Assembly (NCBI RefSeq): GCF_027922005.1
Contig: NZ_BSEV01000036.1
Coordinates: 16,284 to 80,283, forward strand
Direction of reading: 5' to 3'
Length of the DNA: 64,000 bases
Source of the DNA: Streptosporangium carneum
Lineage (GTDB): Bacteria > Actinomycetota > Actinomycetes > Streptosporangiales > Streptosporangiaceae
The position numbers and the translations under genes were made by a program. The number at the start of each line of letters is the position of its first letter. Positions within the stretch are counted from its first letter, which is position 1. Below the pieces are notes generated by a model. That model made no database searches. It was not told the DNA's origin and saw only the letters and a list, made by a program, of their open reading frames with translations. Shown one piece after another: positions 39,757 through 48,933 of the stretch.

Positions 39757-40239
39757 ATGGGCTGGTTCAGCAGGCGCAAGGCCACACCGGCGACGCCGCA
39801 GCAGTCGCGGCCGCAGCGTATGTCAGATCGAGAACTGACGGCTCACTCGGACAAGCTCGAAAAGAGCATCCACGTCAGAGAAGCCGCCGAACGTGCCGGC
39901 CAGGTGGACGGCCGTCGCCTCACCGACTGGATTCCCGTCCTCGACCAGCTTCGAGCTCAGAAGCGAGAAGACGAGATCCTCGTCCTCCTTGAGCGGTTGT
40001 TTCCGGCCAACGAGGCACACGCAAGGATCATGAGGGATTCTCCCCTCGCCTCGGACAACGACGTCACCCCCCTGGTTACCTTCTATGAGCGGGCCGCCAT
40101 CATCCATCGGCGTAGGAGGGACTACACCGCCGAGATAGCGGTCATCGAGCGCTATCTGTCCCACTGTCTGCCCGGCAAGGCGTACCCGAAGATGGTCGAG
40201 CGCCTCGACAAGGCCCGAAAACTGCAGGCCGGAGCCTGA
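39757..40239 (+). CDS. Hypothetical helical protein
   Basis: ATG 39757 follows AAGGAG with ideal spacing. The frame extends to 39736 but that start lacks a site. The 160-residue product has a basic head (MGWFSRRKATPATPQQ) and then all-helical sequence with TPR-like character (EILVLLERLFPANEAHARIMRDS, VTFYERAAIIHRRRRDYTAEIAVIERYLSH). No family is recognised. It might be a small scaffold or an element-borne protein. Its GC content is slightly lower than the main operons. Confidence 0.65.
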   Translation: MGWFSRRKATPATPQQSRPQRMSDRELTAHSDKLEKSIHVREAAERAGQVDGRRLTDWIPVLDQLRAQKREDEILVLLERLFPANEAHARIMRDSPLASDNDVTPLVTFYERAAIIHRRRRDYTAEIAVIERYLSHCLPGKAYPKMVERLDKARKLQAGA

Positions 40240-40481
40240 CACTCCCGGGTCCACCGGCTTTCGGTCCGGCGAATCCCGCCGGCAGCAGCCTCCGCGCCTC
40301 GCCTCACATGGATTCACAGCGGCGAACGCCAGGAGGACGCCTTCTCCTCTCCGGGACGCATGTCACCGGCTCACCGCTTTCCAGTGCCAAGGACGGGGGT
40401 GGCATCCGGTCTCGCCATGGACGTCTCGCCCTTCCTGACCGGGCGACAGTGTGCGTCGGCGAGCCTTGGGCGGGGCGTCCG

Positions 40482-40832
40482 CTACCGGTCGTGCTGGGAC
40501 GAACGGCCGAGGGCGACGGTGAGAAGCACCACGGAGGCCTCGACCGCCTCAAGATCGTGCCGGGCCTCCGGCACGATCAGCAGGTCCCCGGCCGAGCCGT
40601 CCCACGAGTCGTCGCCCGCGCTCAGCCGGACCCGTCCGCGCAGGACGTGCACGGTGGCCTCACCGGGACTCTCATGCTCGCCGAGCCGTTGTCCGGCATC
40701 GAGCGCGATCAGCGTCTGGCGGAGCGCGTGTTCGTGCCCGCCGTACACGGTGTGCGCGCTACGTCCGCTCGACGCGGTGCGTGCGAGTTCGAGTTGCTGG
40801 GAGGCCAGCGCTTCCAGTGACACCTTGTTCAT
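40482..40832 (-). CDS. Small cupin-domain protein
   Basis: The 116-residue protein has the two cupin motifs in partial form: HEHALRQTLIALDAGQRLGEHESPGEATVHVLRGRVRLSAGD as motif 1 (His, Glu) and GDLLIVPEARHDLEAVE as motif 2 (His). It is a single-domain cupin of the LuxR/AraC-associated or stand-alone kind. The metal and substrate are unknown. It diverges from the 41-kb catabolic operon across about 480 bases. Confidence 0.88.
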   Translation of the reverse strand: MNKVSLEALASQQLELARTASSGRSAHTVYGGHEHALRQTLIALDAGQRLGEHESPGEATVHVLRGRVRLSAGDDSWDGSAGDLLIVPEARHDLEAVEASVVLLTVALGRSSQHDR

Positions 40833-41273
40833 CGTGCTCCCTTCGGACGGCGGAATGGGACGACGGAGGTCCGGTCACCGTGGTGGGCCGGGGTCCGTCC
40901 GGTCGGCAGGATAGCCTCCGACGTGGTCCGGGCCGCGATCGGCGAGGCCCCACGCAAACGGTATTCCCCGGTCGCGGACCGGTTCAGCCGCTCCTTGAGA
41001 CGGGTCCCGTGCGGGGGCGGGCCGCCTCCGGGGGCGAGGGCGCGCTCGACCCGCTCCGCGCCGAAGCGACGCTCGACGCCCCATGACCGTCCGCCTCGCC
41101 CTGCGGCACACGCCGGCGTTCGCTTCCTGACGGGTTCCCGGGGCGTCGCGGCGCGGTCTTCGGGCGCGGGGCGGCGTGGTCGAGGGCACGGGAGTCAGGG
41201 GCCCGGGTAGGAAACGTCCCGGTAACGGAGCCAACCAAGCTCTTGACCGGTTCGTGAGGGACTCTTAGGGCTC
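40833..41273. other. Intergenic region between cupin gene and catabolic operon
   Basis: About 440 bases in which several open frames exist on both strands, but all are Arg/Pro-rich shadows typical of high-GC DNA. The nested palindrome that controls the operon starts right after it. I see nothing else. Confidence 0.5.
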
Positions 41274-41306
41274 CCTCCATATTCTATAGAATCCAGAATA
41301 TGGAGG
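41274..41306. promoter_or_regulatory. Nested palindromic operator before the catabolic operon
   Basis: CCTCCATATTCT and AGAATATGGAGG form perfect 12-base arms around nine bases. Inside lies a second perfect palindrome, ATTCTATAGAAT (41281-41292). The right arm contains the GGAGG ribosome binding site of the first gene, so binding would hide both promoter and ribosome site. ATTCTATAGAAT-type sites suit FCD-GntR regulators, and one is encoded as the sixth gene of the operon. Confidence 0.85.
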
Positions 41307-41312
41307 AACCGG

Positions 41313-42443
41313 ATGAGCACATCGGCACGGGCAGCGGTCGTCGTGGACGCCGCGGGTGCGGTGGAGATCCGGTCCTACGACGTTCCGGACCCGGGGCCGG
41401 GCGAGTTCGTCCTGAAGCTGGAGCTGTGCGGCGTCTGCGGCACCGACGCGCACATCTACCAGGGCCGTCTGGCCAGCATCGCCTTCCCCGCGCTGCTGGG
41501 ACATGAGATCGTCGGCACCCTGGCCGCCCTCGGCGAGGGTGTGACCGCCGACCACGCGGGGCGTCCCGTGTCCGTCGGGGACCGCGTCGGCGTCTTCCCC
41601 GCGTTGAGCTGCGGACGCTGCTACCAGTGCCAGGTGCGCCACCGTCCGGGCAACTGCCCGCGGCGGAGTCCCTCCTACGGGTTCAAGTCCCCGGTGACGG
41701 ACCCGCCGCACCTCACCGGAGGCTTCGCCGAGTACCTGCACGCCTCGAAGCCGGGCACGGTGTTCTACCGCACCGACCTGCCCGCAGAGACGGCCGTCCT
41801 GCAGGAGCCCATGTCGGTGGCGCTGCACGGCGTCGAACGCGGCTCGGTCGGCGTCGGCTCGACCGTGCTCGTGCAGGGGGTCGGCGCGATCGGGCTGATG
41901 GCCGTGGTCGCGGCCCGCGCCGCGGGGGCGCACCGGGTGGTCGCGGTGGGAGCCCCCGACGCGCGCCTCGAACTCGCGGCGGCGCTCGGCGCGGACGCCA
42001 CGGTGAGCATCCAGGAGCTGACCGACGTGGCCGAACGGCGCCGCGCGATCTTCGACGCCCTCGGCGCGCCGGGAGCCGACTGCGTGGTCGGCGCCAGCGG
42101 CTCGCCGCACGCCTTCATGGAGGCCGTCGGCCTGGTCGCGGACGGCGGCGTGCTCGCCGAGCTGGGCAACTTCACCGACCGGGGGACGGTGCCCTTCAAC
42201 CCCTTCAGCGATCTGCTGAAGCGTGACATCACCATCGCCGGCGTCTACGGCGCCGGCCCCGACATGCTGCGCCGCTACCACCAGGCGCTGCTCATCCTGG
42301 AGCGCGGCGGCTGGCCGTACGACCGTGTGGTCAGCCACCGGGTGCCGCTCGAGCGGGTGGGCGAGGCCCTCACCGCTCTCGGCTCCGGCTCGCCCCTCGA
42401 CGGCCGGGACATCGTCAAACTCGCGATCGACCCGGCCGCCTGA
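41313..42443 (+). CDS. Zinc-dependent alcohol/polyol dehydrogenase (MDR family)
   Basis: The 376-residue protein has the catalytic zinc ligands in CGVCGTDAH and GHE, the structural zinc cysteines in CGRCYQCQ with HRPGNC, and the NAD site VLVQGVGAIGLMAVVAARAAG. These are features of medium-chain dehydrogenases acting on alcohols or sugar alcohols. It is the first gene of the operon, directly behind the palindrome. It likely oxidises the imported polyol or its product to an aldehyde or ketone (inference). Confidence 0.92.
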   Translation: MSTSARAAVVVDAAGAVEIRSYDVPDPGPGEFVLKLELCGVCGTDAHIYQGRLASIAFPALLGHEIVGTLAALGEGVTADHAGRPVSVGDRVGVFPALSCGRCYQCQVRHRPGNCPRRSPSYGFKSPVTDPPHLTGGFAEYLHASKPGTVFYRTDLPAETAVLQEPMSVALHGVERGSVGVGSTVLVQGVGAIGLMAVVAARAAGAHRVVAVGAPDARLELAAALGADATVSIQELTDVAERRRAIFDALGAPGADCVVGASGSPHAFMEAVGLVADGGVLAELGNFTDRGTVPFNPFSDLLKRDITIAGVYGAGPDMLRRYHQALLILERGGWPYDRVVSHRVPLERVGEALTALGSGSPLDGRDIVKLAIDPAA

Positions 42444-42466
42444 GCCGAACCCCGTTTTCCTCCCCC

Positions 42467-42490
42467 TGATCCACCCCTTGATCCACCCCT
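42467..42490. repeat. Tandem 12-bp repeat TGATCCACCCCT
   Basis: Two exact copies fill the 63-base gap between the alcohol dehydrogenase and the solute-binding protein gene, probably a small slippage duplication. Confidence 0.7.
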
Positions 42491-42506
42491 GAGAGGAGAA
42501 TCCGCC

Positions 42507-43865
42507 ATGCGCAGATTCCTCCGGCTTGGCGCGGTCGTCACCGCGTTCGGCCTGACGCTGGCGGGCTGCGGCTCATCCACCACCGAGGCTCCCGCCGACG
42601 GCGGCGGCCTCGGCACGGCCGAGAGCCCCGTGTCGATCAGAGTCATCGCCAACGACGCCTTCGCCAAGCAGTGGCAGGACCAGCTGGTCCCCGAGTTCGC
42701 CAAGAAGCACCCGAACATCAAGGTCACCGTGGACGGCGTGCCGTACAACGACCAGCTCGCCAAGTCGATGCTGGAGCTGACCAGCCCGACGGCGACCTAC
42801 GACGTGATCCTCGGCGACGACCCGTGGTTCCCGCAGCTGGCCAAGACCGGCGGGCTGGTCGACCTCAAGACCGACCTGGCGAAGTTCACCGACGCCGGCT
42901 ACGCCTGGGACGACTTCAACCCCTCCCCTCTGGCGGCGGGCCAGTGGGACGGCCACCAGTACGGCGTGCCGGTCCGCTCCAACCTGCTGCTGATGTTCTA
43001 CAACCGGGAGCTGTACAAGAAGGCCAAGGTCGCCGAGCCGACGTCGGAGACGACCTGGGAGCAGTACTTCGCCGACGCGCCCAAGCTCGTTCAGGACACC
43101 GACGGCGACGGCAAGCCCGACGCCTGGGCGGTGGGCACCTACTTCACCAAGGACCCGCTGACGCCGACGATCTGGCAGACCGTGCTCAACTCCAACGGCG
43201 GGAGGCTGCTCGACGACGACCTCAAGGTGAGCTTCGACGACGACGCCGGGGTCAAGGCGCTGCAGACCCAGATCGACCTGCTGAAGTACGCCCCGCCCGG
43301 GGCGAGCACCTACCAGTTCAACGAGCCGCTCGAGGCGTTCCGCCAGGGCAAGGTCGCCACGATGTTCATGTGGGGCAGCGTCTACAAGGGCACGGCGATC
43401 GACAAGGCGACCACCACCCTGTCCGAGGACCAGGTCGGCATCACCACCCTGCCCGCGGGAAGCGCCGGACCCGGCGCGCACCGCGGCATCTGGTCGGCGG
43501 GCGTCGCCAAGAAGTCGGCCCACCAGGCCGCCGCGTGGACCTTCCTGCAGTGGGTGACCTCCAAGGAGGGCGAGCAGTGGGTCGGCGCCAACCTGGGAAC
43601 GTTCCCCGCGCGTGACTCCACGCTGCAGGGCACCCCGCCCGCCCCGTGGCTGAAGCCGGTCTACGAGGCGATCACCAAGGGCTACGAGGCGATCTCCAAG
43701 GGCCAGATGTGGCGGCCCAGGCTCCCCGAGTCGGACGCGGTCCAGCAGATCCTCGCCCTGCAGACCAGCCGCGCCATGTCCGGGCAGGCCCCGGCCAAGG
43801 ACGCCGTCCACCAGGCGGCCGTGGACATCTCCGCCCTGCTGAAGTCCAAGGGCTACGCCCAGTGA
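42507..43865 (+). CDS. Sugar-type ABC solute-binding lipoprotein (SBP family 1)
   Basis: The 452-residue protein has a lipoprotein signal with lipobox LAGC (MRRFLRLGAVVTAFGLTLAGC), then the family 1 (maltose/glycerol-3-P type) architecture: VSIRVIANDAFAKQWQDQLVPEFAKKHPNIKV, DVILGDDPWFPQLAKTGGL and AAWTFLQWVTSKEGEQWVG. A strong GAGAGGAGAA site precedes ATG 42507. It binds a sugar, polyol or glycerol derivative outside the membrane. Confidence 0.93.
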   Translation: MRRFLRLGAVVTAFGLTLAGCGSSTTEAPADGGGLGTAESPVSIRVIANDAFAKQWQDQLVPEFAKKHPNIKVTVDGVPYNDQLAKSMLELTSPTATYDVILGDDPWFPQLAKTGGLVDLKTDLAKFTDAGYAWDDFNPSPLAAGQWDGHQYGVPVRSNLLLMFYNRELYKKAKVAEPTSETTWEQYFADAPKLVQDTDGDGKPDAWAVGTYFTKDPLTPTIWQTVLNSNGGRLLDDDLKVSFDDDAGVKALQTQIDLLKYAPPGASTYQFNEPLEAFRQGKVATMFMWGSVYKGTAIDKATTTLSEDQVGITTLPAGSAGPGAHRGIWSAGVAKKSAHQAAAWTFLQWVTSKEGEQWVGANLGTFPARDSTLQGTPPAPWLKPVYEAITKGYEAISKGQMWRPRLPESDAVQQILALQTSRAMSGQAPAKDAVHQAAVDISALLKSKGYAQ

Positions 43866-44824
43866 GTGCCCTTCGCACCCGATCACCCCGGGCGGGGGCG
43901 GCCTCCGCCCCCGCCCGGGGGCCGGGCGGTTCCACCGGGCCCCGCCGGATCAGGCTGGGCGAGCCGGGAACGGCGTGGATCTTCATGGCCCCGGCGCTGG
44001 TGCTGCTGGCGGGCATGCTGCTGTACCCGATCATCTACACGGTCTGGGTGAGCCTGTCCGACTTCGACCTGTCGACGTTCCAGCCGAGCGGCTGGGTCGG
44101 GTGGAAGAACTACGAGGCCGTGCTGGCCGACCCCGGCTTCCTGCAGTCGCTCAAGGTGACCGGCGTCTACCTGGTCGTCGCCCTGCCGCTGCAGATGGTC
44201 CTCGGTTTCGGCCTGGCCTTCCTGCTCAACGTGGAGTGGCGCGGGCGCGGACTGCTCCGGGCGCTGTTCCTCATCCCGATGGTGGTCGCGCCGGTGGTCG
44301 CCGGAGGCGTCTGGCGGATGCTGCTCGACCCGCTGTGGGGCGTGGTCAACTACGCCCTCGGGCTGGTCGGCGTGGGTCCCGTCGAGTGGATCGGCGACCC
44401 GACGCTCGCCATGGTCAGCCTCATCCTCATCGACACCTGGCGCTGGACGCCGTTCGTGGTCCTCATCGCCTCGGCCGGCATCATGGCGCTGCCCTCCGAC
44501 GTCTACGAGGCGGCCCGCTCCGACGGCGCGAACCGCTGGCAGACCCTGCGGCACGTCACGGTCCCGCTGCTGGTGCCGGTGGTCGCGGCGGCCTTCGTCG
44601 TCCGCTGGCTCGGCGCGGTCAAGATGTTCGACATCGCGCTGGCCGCGACCAAGGGCGGCCCCGGGCAGGCGACGGACGTGGTCAACCTCTACATCTACGA
44701 GAAGGGCTTCCGCGGCCTCGAGTTCGGTTCGGCGTCCTCGATGGCGACCGTCGTCCTGCTGATCACCATGATCATCACCTACTTCCTGTTCCGCATCAGC
44801 CGTCGTCTGGAGAACCGATGGTGA
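43862..44824 (+). CDS. Sugar ABC transporter permease (MalF-like)
   Basis: The 320-residue protein starts at GTG 43862, overlapping the SBP stop (GTGA), with a hydrophilic head and about six membrane segments. The EAA loop DVYEAARSDGANRWQTLRHVTVPLLVPVV matches carbohydrate-type permeases. It pairs with the next permease. No ATPase gene is present in the operon, which fits actinomycete importers that share the MsiK ATPase. Confidence 0.93.
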   Translation: MSALRTRSPRAGAASAPARGPGGSTGPRRIRLGEPGTAWIFMAPALVLLAGMLLYPIIYTVWVSLSDFDLSTFQPSGWVGWKNYEAVLADPGFLQSLKVTGVYLVVALPLQMVLGFGLAFLLNVEWRGRGLLRALFLIPMVVAPVVAGGVWRMLLDPLWGVVNYALGLVGVGPVEWIGDPTLAMVSLILIDTWRWTPFVVLIASAGIMALPSDVYEAARSDGANRWQTLRHVTVPLLVPVVAAAFVVRWLGAVKMFDIALAATKGGPGQATDVVNLYIYEKGFRGLEFGSASSMATVVLLITMIITYFLFRISRRLENRW

Positions 44825-45651
44825 GCACCGGCCGCCTGGGCCGCGCCGCGGCGATCTGCGGCGCGATCCTGGCCACCCTCGTCTTCCTCTTTCCCGTGAT
44901 CTACATGGTCGGCATCTCCTTCAAGGTGCCGCGCGACATCTTCACCGTGCCGCCGCGCTGGTTCAGCGAGCTGACCTTCGACAACTACACCAGTTACTTC
45001 AACCAGGCGCGGATCCTGCCCCGCATGCTGAACACGGTGATCGTGGCGGGCGGTGCGGCGATCATCTCGATGGTCGCGGGCTCGATGGCCGGGTACGCGC
45101 TGTCCAGGATGCGGATGCGCGGCGCCGGAGTCGTCGCGGGGCTCATCCTGGCCTCCAGGGCGGTGCCGCCGATCGCGCTGGTCGTGCCGATGTTCCTGGT
45201 GGCCCGCAGGCTCGGGCTGACCGACCAGTACATCACCGTGATCCTCGCCTACGTGACGTTCCTGGTGCCGTACGTGGTGTGGCTGATGCGGGCCTTCTTC
45301 CGCAGCCTGCCTCCCGAGCTGGAGGAGGCCGCGATGATCGACGGCTGCAACCGGTTCGGCGCCTTCTTCCGGATCATCGTGCCCTGCAGCCTCCCCGGGC
45401 TCGTCTCCACGCTGATCTACTGCATCATCCTCGCCTGGGAGGAGCTGCTGTTCGCGCTGATCCTCACCAACGACAAGGCCGTCACGATCCCGGTGGCGAT
45501 CGCGGGCATCGCGGCCGACACCGAGCACGGGGGCCTGTGGGGCCCGCTGTCGGCCGTCGGCGTGCTGACCGTGCTGCCCGTGGTCGTCTTCGCGCTCGCC
45601 GTACAGAAATACCTCGTCAAGGGCCTCGCGGACGGAGCGACAAAGGGATGA
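44818..45651 (+). CDS. Sugar ABC transporter permease (MalG-like)
   Basis: The 277-residue protein has six membrane segments and the EAA loop LEEAAMIDGCNRFGAFFRIIVPCSLPGLV. ATG 44818 overlaps the upstream stop by seven bases; GTG 44821 is an alternative. It completes the membrane part of the importer. Confidence 0.93.
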   Translation: MVSTGRLGRAAAICGAILATLVFLFPVIYMVGISFKVPRDIFTVPPRWFSELTFDNYTSYFNQARILPRMLNTVIVAGGAAIISMVAGSMAGYALSRMRMRGAGVVAGLILASRAVPPIALVVPMFLVARRLGLTDQYITVILAYVTFLVPYVVWLMRAFFRSLPPELEEAAMIDGCNRFGAFFRIIVPCSLPGLVSTLIYCIILAWEELLFALILTNDKAVTIPVAIAGIAADTEHGGLWGPLSAVGVLTVLPVVVFALAVQKYLVKGLADGATKG

Positions 45652-46808
45652 GAATCCGAGATGTCCGGGCACGCCTCATCGAGCTGCCCTACCCGCGCCC
45701 GTTCGTCCCCTCGTGGGCTCCCGAGGGCGCCCACCGCAGCATGTCCGCGGTGATCGTCGAGGTCGAGACCGACGAGGGCGTGGTCGGCGTGGCGGGCGGC
45801 GACATGGGCCACTCGACCGGCCCGCTGCTGCTGGAGACCATCAGGGGATGGATCCGGCCGAGGCTCGTCGGGATGGACCTGTTCGCCACCGGGCACATCG
45901 CCAACCACCTGCGTTACGTGGCCGAGTACGTCTTCCCCCGCCCCTGGGTGGTCGGCGTGGCCGTGTGGGACGCCGTCGGCAAGGCCTGCGGACGCCCGCT
46001 CTACCAGCTGTGGGGCGGGCACTCGCGCGAGGTCCGCGCCTACGCCAGCTTCGGCGAGGTGCGCTCGCCCGGGCAGCGGGCCGAGGACGCGCTGCGCGTG
46101 GTCTCCGAGGGCTTCACCGGCCTGAAGCTGCGCGTGCACGCCGACACGATCGCCGAGGACGTCGCCCAGGTGGCGGCGGTCCGCGAGGCCGTCGGCCCCG
46201 GCGTCGCCATCATGGTGGACGCCAACCAGGCGGCGGCGCGCTGGCGCTACCGTCCCGACGGCACCCGCATGCTGTGGGACTTCGACCGGGCCCTGACGAC
46301 CGCCAGGGAGCTGGCCGACCTGGGCGTCGCGTGGCTGGAGGAGCCGCTCCCCCGTCACGACTACCGCGCGCTGCGCGAGCTCACCGCGCTCTCGCCGGTC
46401 CCGATCGCCGGGGGCGAGCACAACCGGGGCATCGGCCAGCTGGTGCGGATGCTGGAGGACGACTGCTTCACCATCTACCAGCCCGATGCCAACGAGAGCG
46501 AGGACATCGCGGCGCTGCGCGACTTCGGCGCGATGGCCGCGGCCAGGCACCGCCGGGTCATCCCGCACGCCTGGGCCACCGGGCTCGGTGTGGCGGGCAA
46601 CCTGCAGCTGTGCGCCGCGCTTTCCAACTGCGACTGGCTGGAATACCCCTACGATCCCCCAGTGATCGTTCCCGAGGTTTTCCACGTCATGCTCACCGAG
46701 CCGCTTCTCCCCGACTCCACCGGGCTTGTAGCCGTTCCCGACCTCCCCGGTCTGGGTGTAGAGCTGGACCGCGCGGCGATCGAGCCGCTGACCGTCCAAC
46801 AGGTCTGA
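45648..46808 (+). CDS. Enolase-superfamily (mandelate racemase type) dehydratase
   Basis: The 386-residue protein shows the metal ligands Asp191 (VDANQ), Glu231 (WLEEP) and Glu257 (GGEHN), the general-acid/base His307 (PHAWATG) with Asp280, and a Lys160-x-Arg162 at the place of the usual KxK base. The arrangement is that of mandelate-racemase-subgroup acid-sugar dehydratases, and the KxR change may set the stereochemistry. ATG 45648 overlaps the permease stop (ATGA). It probably dehydrates an aldonate or uronate. Confidence 0.9.
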   Translation: MRIRDVRARLIELPYPRPFVPSWAPEGAHRSMSAVIVEVETDEGVVGVAGGDMGHSTGPLLLETIRGWIRPRLVGMDLFATGHIANHLRYVAEYVFPRPWVVGVAVWDAVGKACGRPLYQLWGGHSREVRAYASFGEVRSPGQRAEDALRVVSEGFTGLKLRVHADTIAEDVAQVAAVREAVGPGVAIMVDANQAAARWRYRPDGTRMLWDFDRALTTARELADLGVAWLEEPLPRHDYRALRELTALSPVPIAGGEHNRGIGQLVRMLEDDCFTIYQPDANESEDIAALRDFGAMAAARHRRVIPHAWATGLGVAGNLQLCAALSNCDWLEYPYDPPVIVPEVFHVMLTEPLLPDSTGLVAVPDLPGLGVELDRAAIEPLTVQQV

Positions 46809-46825
46809 AGGGGTGTTGCGAAGTG

Positions 46826-47506
46826 ATGACAGAGACGTTCCCCGCGCCGGAGCGGCCCCAGCCCTTCCGAACCAAGGCGGAGCTGGCGGCCGAGCACATC
46901 AAGCAAATGATCATGTCGGGTCAGACGCCCCCGGGGACGAAGATCGTCACGCGGGTGGTCGCCCAGGCCGTCGGCATCAGCGACACCCCGGTGCGCGAGG
47001 CCATCAAGCAGCTGGTCTCCGAGGAGTGGCTCGTCGAGCGCCCGCACATCGGCGCGGTCGTCGCCGACTTCACGGTGCAGAACGTGCGGGAGCTGTACGG
47101 CATCCGCGCCGCGCTGACCTCCCTGGCCCTGCAGCTCCACCAGGCCCCGCTCAGCGGGCCGAGGCTGGCGGCGGTGGACGAGGTGCTGGCCGGTTCGGCC
47201 GTCGCCATCGCGGCGGGCGACGTGGCCGCCTTCGCCGCGCTCAACCGCCGGTTCCACTCGCTCTTATGCGACACCGAGCAGTCCCGTCTCGTGCACCGGA
47301 TGCTCGTCGGCCTGTGGTCGAAGACGGAGACGGCGCAGCGCGGCTTCCGCCTCGTGCCCTGGCGGCTGCCGCAGTCCCACGCCGAGCACGTGGCGATAAG
47401 GGACGCACTCGCCGAGGGGGACATCGCCCGCGCGAGCGAACTGCAGCACGCCCACGAGATGGCCGCGATGAACGCGTTGATCCAGGCAATGGACGGTGAA
47501 CCATGA
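46826..47506 (+). CDS. GntR-family regulator with FCD domain (operon regulator)
   Basis: The 226-residue protein has a GntR HTH (TKIVTRVVAQAVGISDTPVREAIKQLVSEEWLVER) and an FCD domain (FAALNRRFHSLLCD, HAEHVAIRDAL). It is the sixth gene of the operon, so it most likely binds the nested palindrome at 41274-41306 and responds to a pathway acid (inference). ATG 46826 lies 17 bases after the dehydratase stop. Confidence 0.92.
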   Translation: MTETFPAPERPQPFRTKAELAAEHIKQMIMSGQTPPGTKIVTRVVAQAVGISDTPVREAIKQLVSEEWLVERPHIGAVVADFTVQNVRELYGIRAALTSLALQLHQAPLSGPRLAAVDEVLAGSAVAIAAGDVAAFAALNRRFHSLLCDTEQSRLVHRMLVGLWSKTETAQRGFRLVPWRLPQSHAEHVAIRDALAEGDIARASELQHAHEMAAMNALIQAMDGEP

Positions 47507-48933
47507 GGACAGGACGGGCCCTCGTCGGAGGGCGCTGGCGGGAGACGGCCGAGCGTTTCGCGGTGACCGACCCCGCGACCGGCGAGACGGTCGCGGAGGT
47601 CGCCGAGTGCGGCGGGGAGGTGGCCGTCGAGGCCGTCGACGCGGCGTCCGCCGCGCTGCCGGGCTGGCGGTCCATGCCCGCGCACGAACGCGCGACGATC
47701 ATGCGCGAGGCCGCCGGGCTGCTGCGGGAGCGCGCCGAGGCGATCGGCGCGGTCATGACGGCCGAGCAGGGCAAGCCACTGGCCGAGGCCGCGGGCGAGG
47801 TGGTCGCGGGAGCCGACCACCTCCTGTGGTCGGCGGAGGAGACGCGCCGCGTGTACGGCGAGACCATCCCCTCGACCGGCGCCGACACCCGCATGTGGCT
47901 GCTGCCGGAACCGGTCGGCGTGGTGGCGGCGATCACCCCGTGGAACTTCCCCGTTTCGATGATCACCAGAAAGCTGGGCCCCGCCCTGGCCGCGGGCTGC
48001 ACGGTGGTGCTCAAGCCGTCCGAGCTCACCCCGATGTCGGCGGTCGCGGTGGCCGAGTGCCTGACGGAGGCGGGCTTCCCTCCCGGGGTGTTCAACCTGG
48101 TCACCACGGCCAGGCCGGGAGGGTTCGCCAAGGCGGTCATGGCCGACTCCCGGGTCAGGAAGGTCTCCTTCACCGGCTCGACGGCGGTCGGCAGGGAGCT
48201 GATCCGGCAGAGCGCCGACGACGTCAAACGGCTCAGTGTCGAGCTGGGCGGCCACGCCCCGGTGCTGGTCTTCCCCGACGCCGACGTGGCCGCCGCGGCG
48301 GCGGGCGTGGCCAGGAGCAAGTTCATGAACGCGGGCCAGGCCTGCACCTCCCCCAACCGGATCTACGTGCACGAGTCCGTGGCGGACGAGTTCGTCGGCG
48401 AGCTGGTCAAGCTGGCGGAGGCGGTGACCGTGGGCAACGGCGCCGAGCCCGGCGTGACGATGGGCCCGCTGATCGACGACCGCGCGGTCGCCAAGGTCAG
48501 GCGGCACGTCGAGGACGCGCTCGCGCACGGCGCCCGGCCGGCGACGACCCGCGAGGAGGGATCCGGCAGGTTCTGCCCGCCCGTGGTCCTGACCGGCGTC
48601 ACCGACGACATGCTCGTGTGCCGGGAGGAGACCTTCGGCCCGGTCGCCCCGGTCCTGACGTTCGGCGGGGACGCCGACGAGGAGGTCGTGGCCAGGGCGA
48701 ACGCCACGCCGTACGGCCTGGCCGCCTACCTGTGGACGCGCGACCTGACCCGGGTCGTGCGCGTCTGCGAGGAGCTGCAGTTCGGCATCGTCTCAGTCAA
48801 CGGAGCCCCGCTCGCCCCGCCCCAGGGACCGTTCGGCGGGATCAAGGGCAGCGGGTACGGCCGCGAGGGCGGCCATCACGGAGTGGAGGACTTTGTGGAG
48901 TACAAGTACGTCAGCGTGGGGCTGGGCCGATGA
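47503..48933 (+). CDS. NAD(P)-dependent aldehyde dehydrogenase (semialdehyde type)
   Basis: The 476-residue protein has ITPWNFPVSMITRKLGPALAAGCTVVLKPSELTP, SFTGSTAVGRELI, the catalytic Glu in SVELGGHAP and Cys281 in MNAGQACTSPNR. Overall it resembles succinate- and ketoglutarate-semialdehyde dehydrogenases. It could finish the oxidation of a semialdehyde made from the dehydrated sugar acid (inference). ATG 47503 overlaps the regulator stop (ATGA). Confidence 0.93.
   Translation: MRTGRALVGGRWRETAERFAVTDPATGETVAEVAECGGEVAVEAVDAASAALPGWRSMPAHERATIMREAAGLLRERAEAIGAVMTAEQGKPLAEAAGEVVAGADHLLWSAEETRRVYGETIPSTGADTRMWLLPEPVGVVAAITPWNFPVSMITRKLGPALAAGCTVVLKPSELTPMSAVAVAECLTEAGFPPGVFNLVTTARPGGFAKAVMADSRVRKVSFTGSTAVGRELIRQSADDVKRLSVELGGHAPVLVFPDADVAAAAAGVARSKFMNAGQACTSPNRIYVHESVADEFVGELVKLAEAVTVGNGAEPGVTMGPLIDDRAVAKVRRHVEDALAHGARPATTREEGSGRFCPPVVLTGVTDDMLVCREETFGPVAPVLTFGGDADEEVVARANATPYGLAAYLWTRDLTRVVRVCEELQFGIVSVNGAPLAPPQGPFGGIKGSGYGREGGHHGVEDFVEYKYVSVGLGR

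Noticed and set aside
47496..48929. Upstream part of a long frame leading into DUF2804
   Set aside because: It is a frame-shifted shadow of the aldehyde dehydrogenase; DUF2804 similarity begins at ATG 48930.
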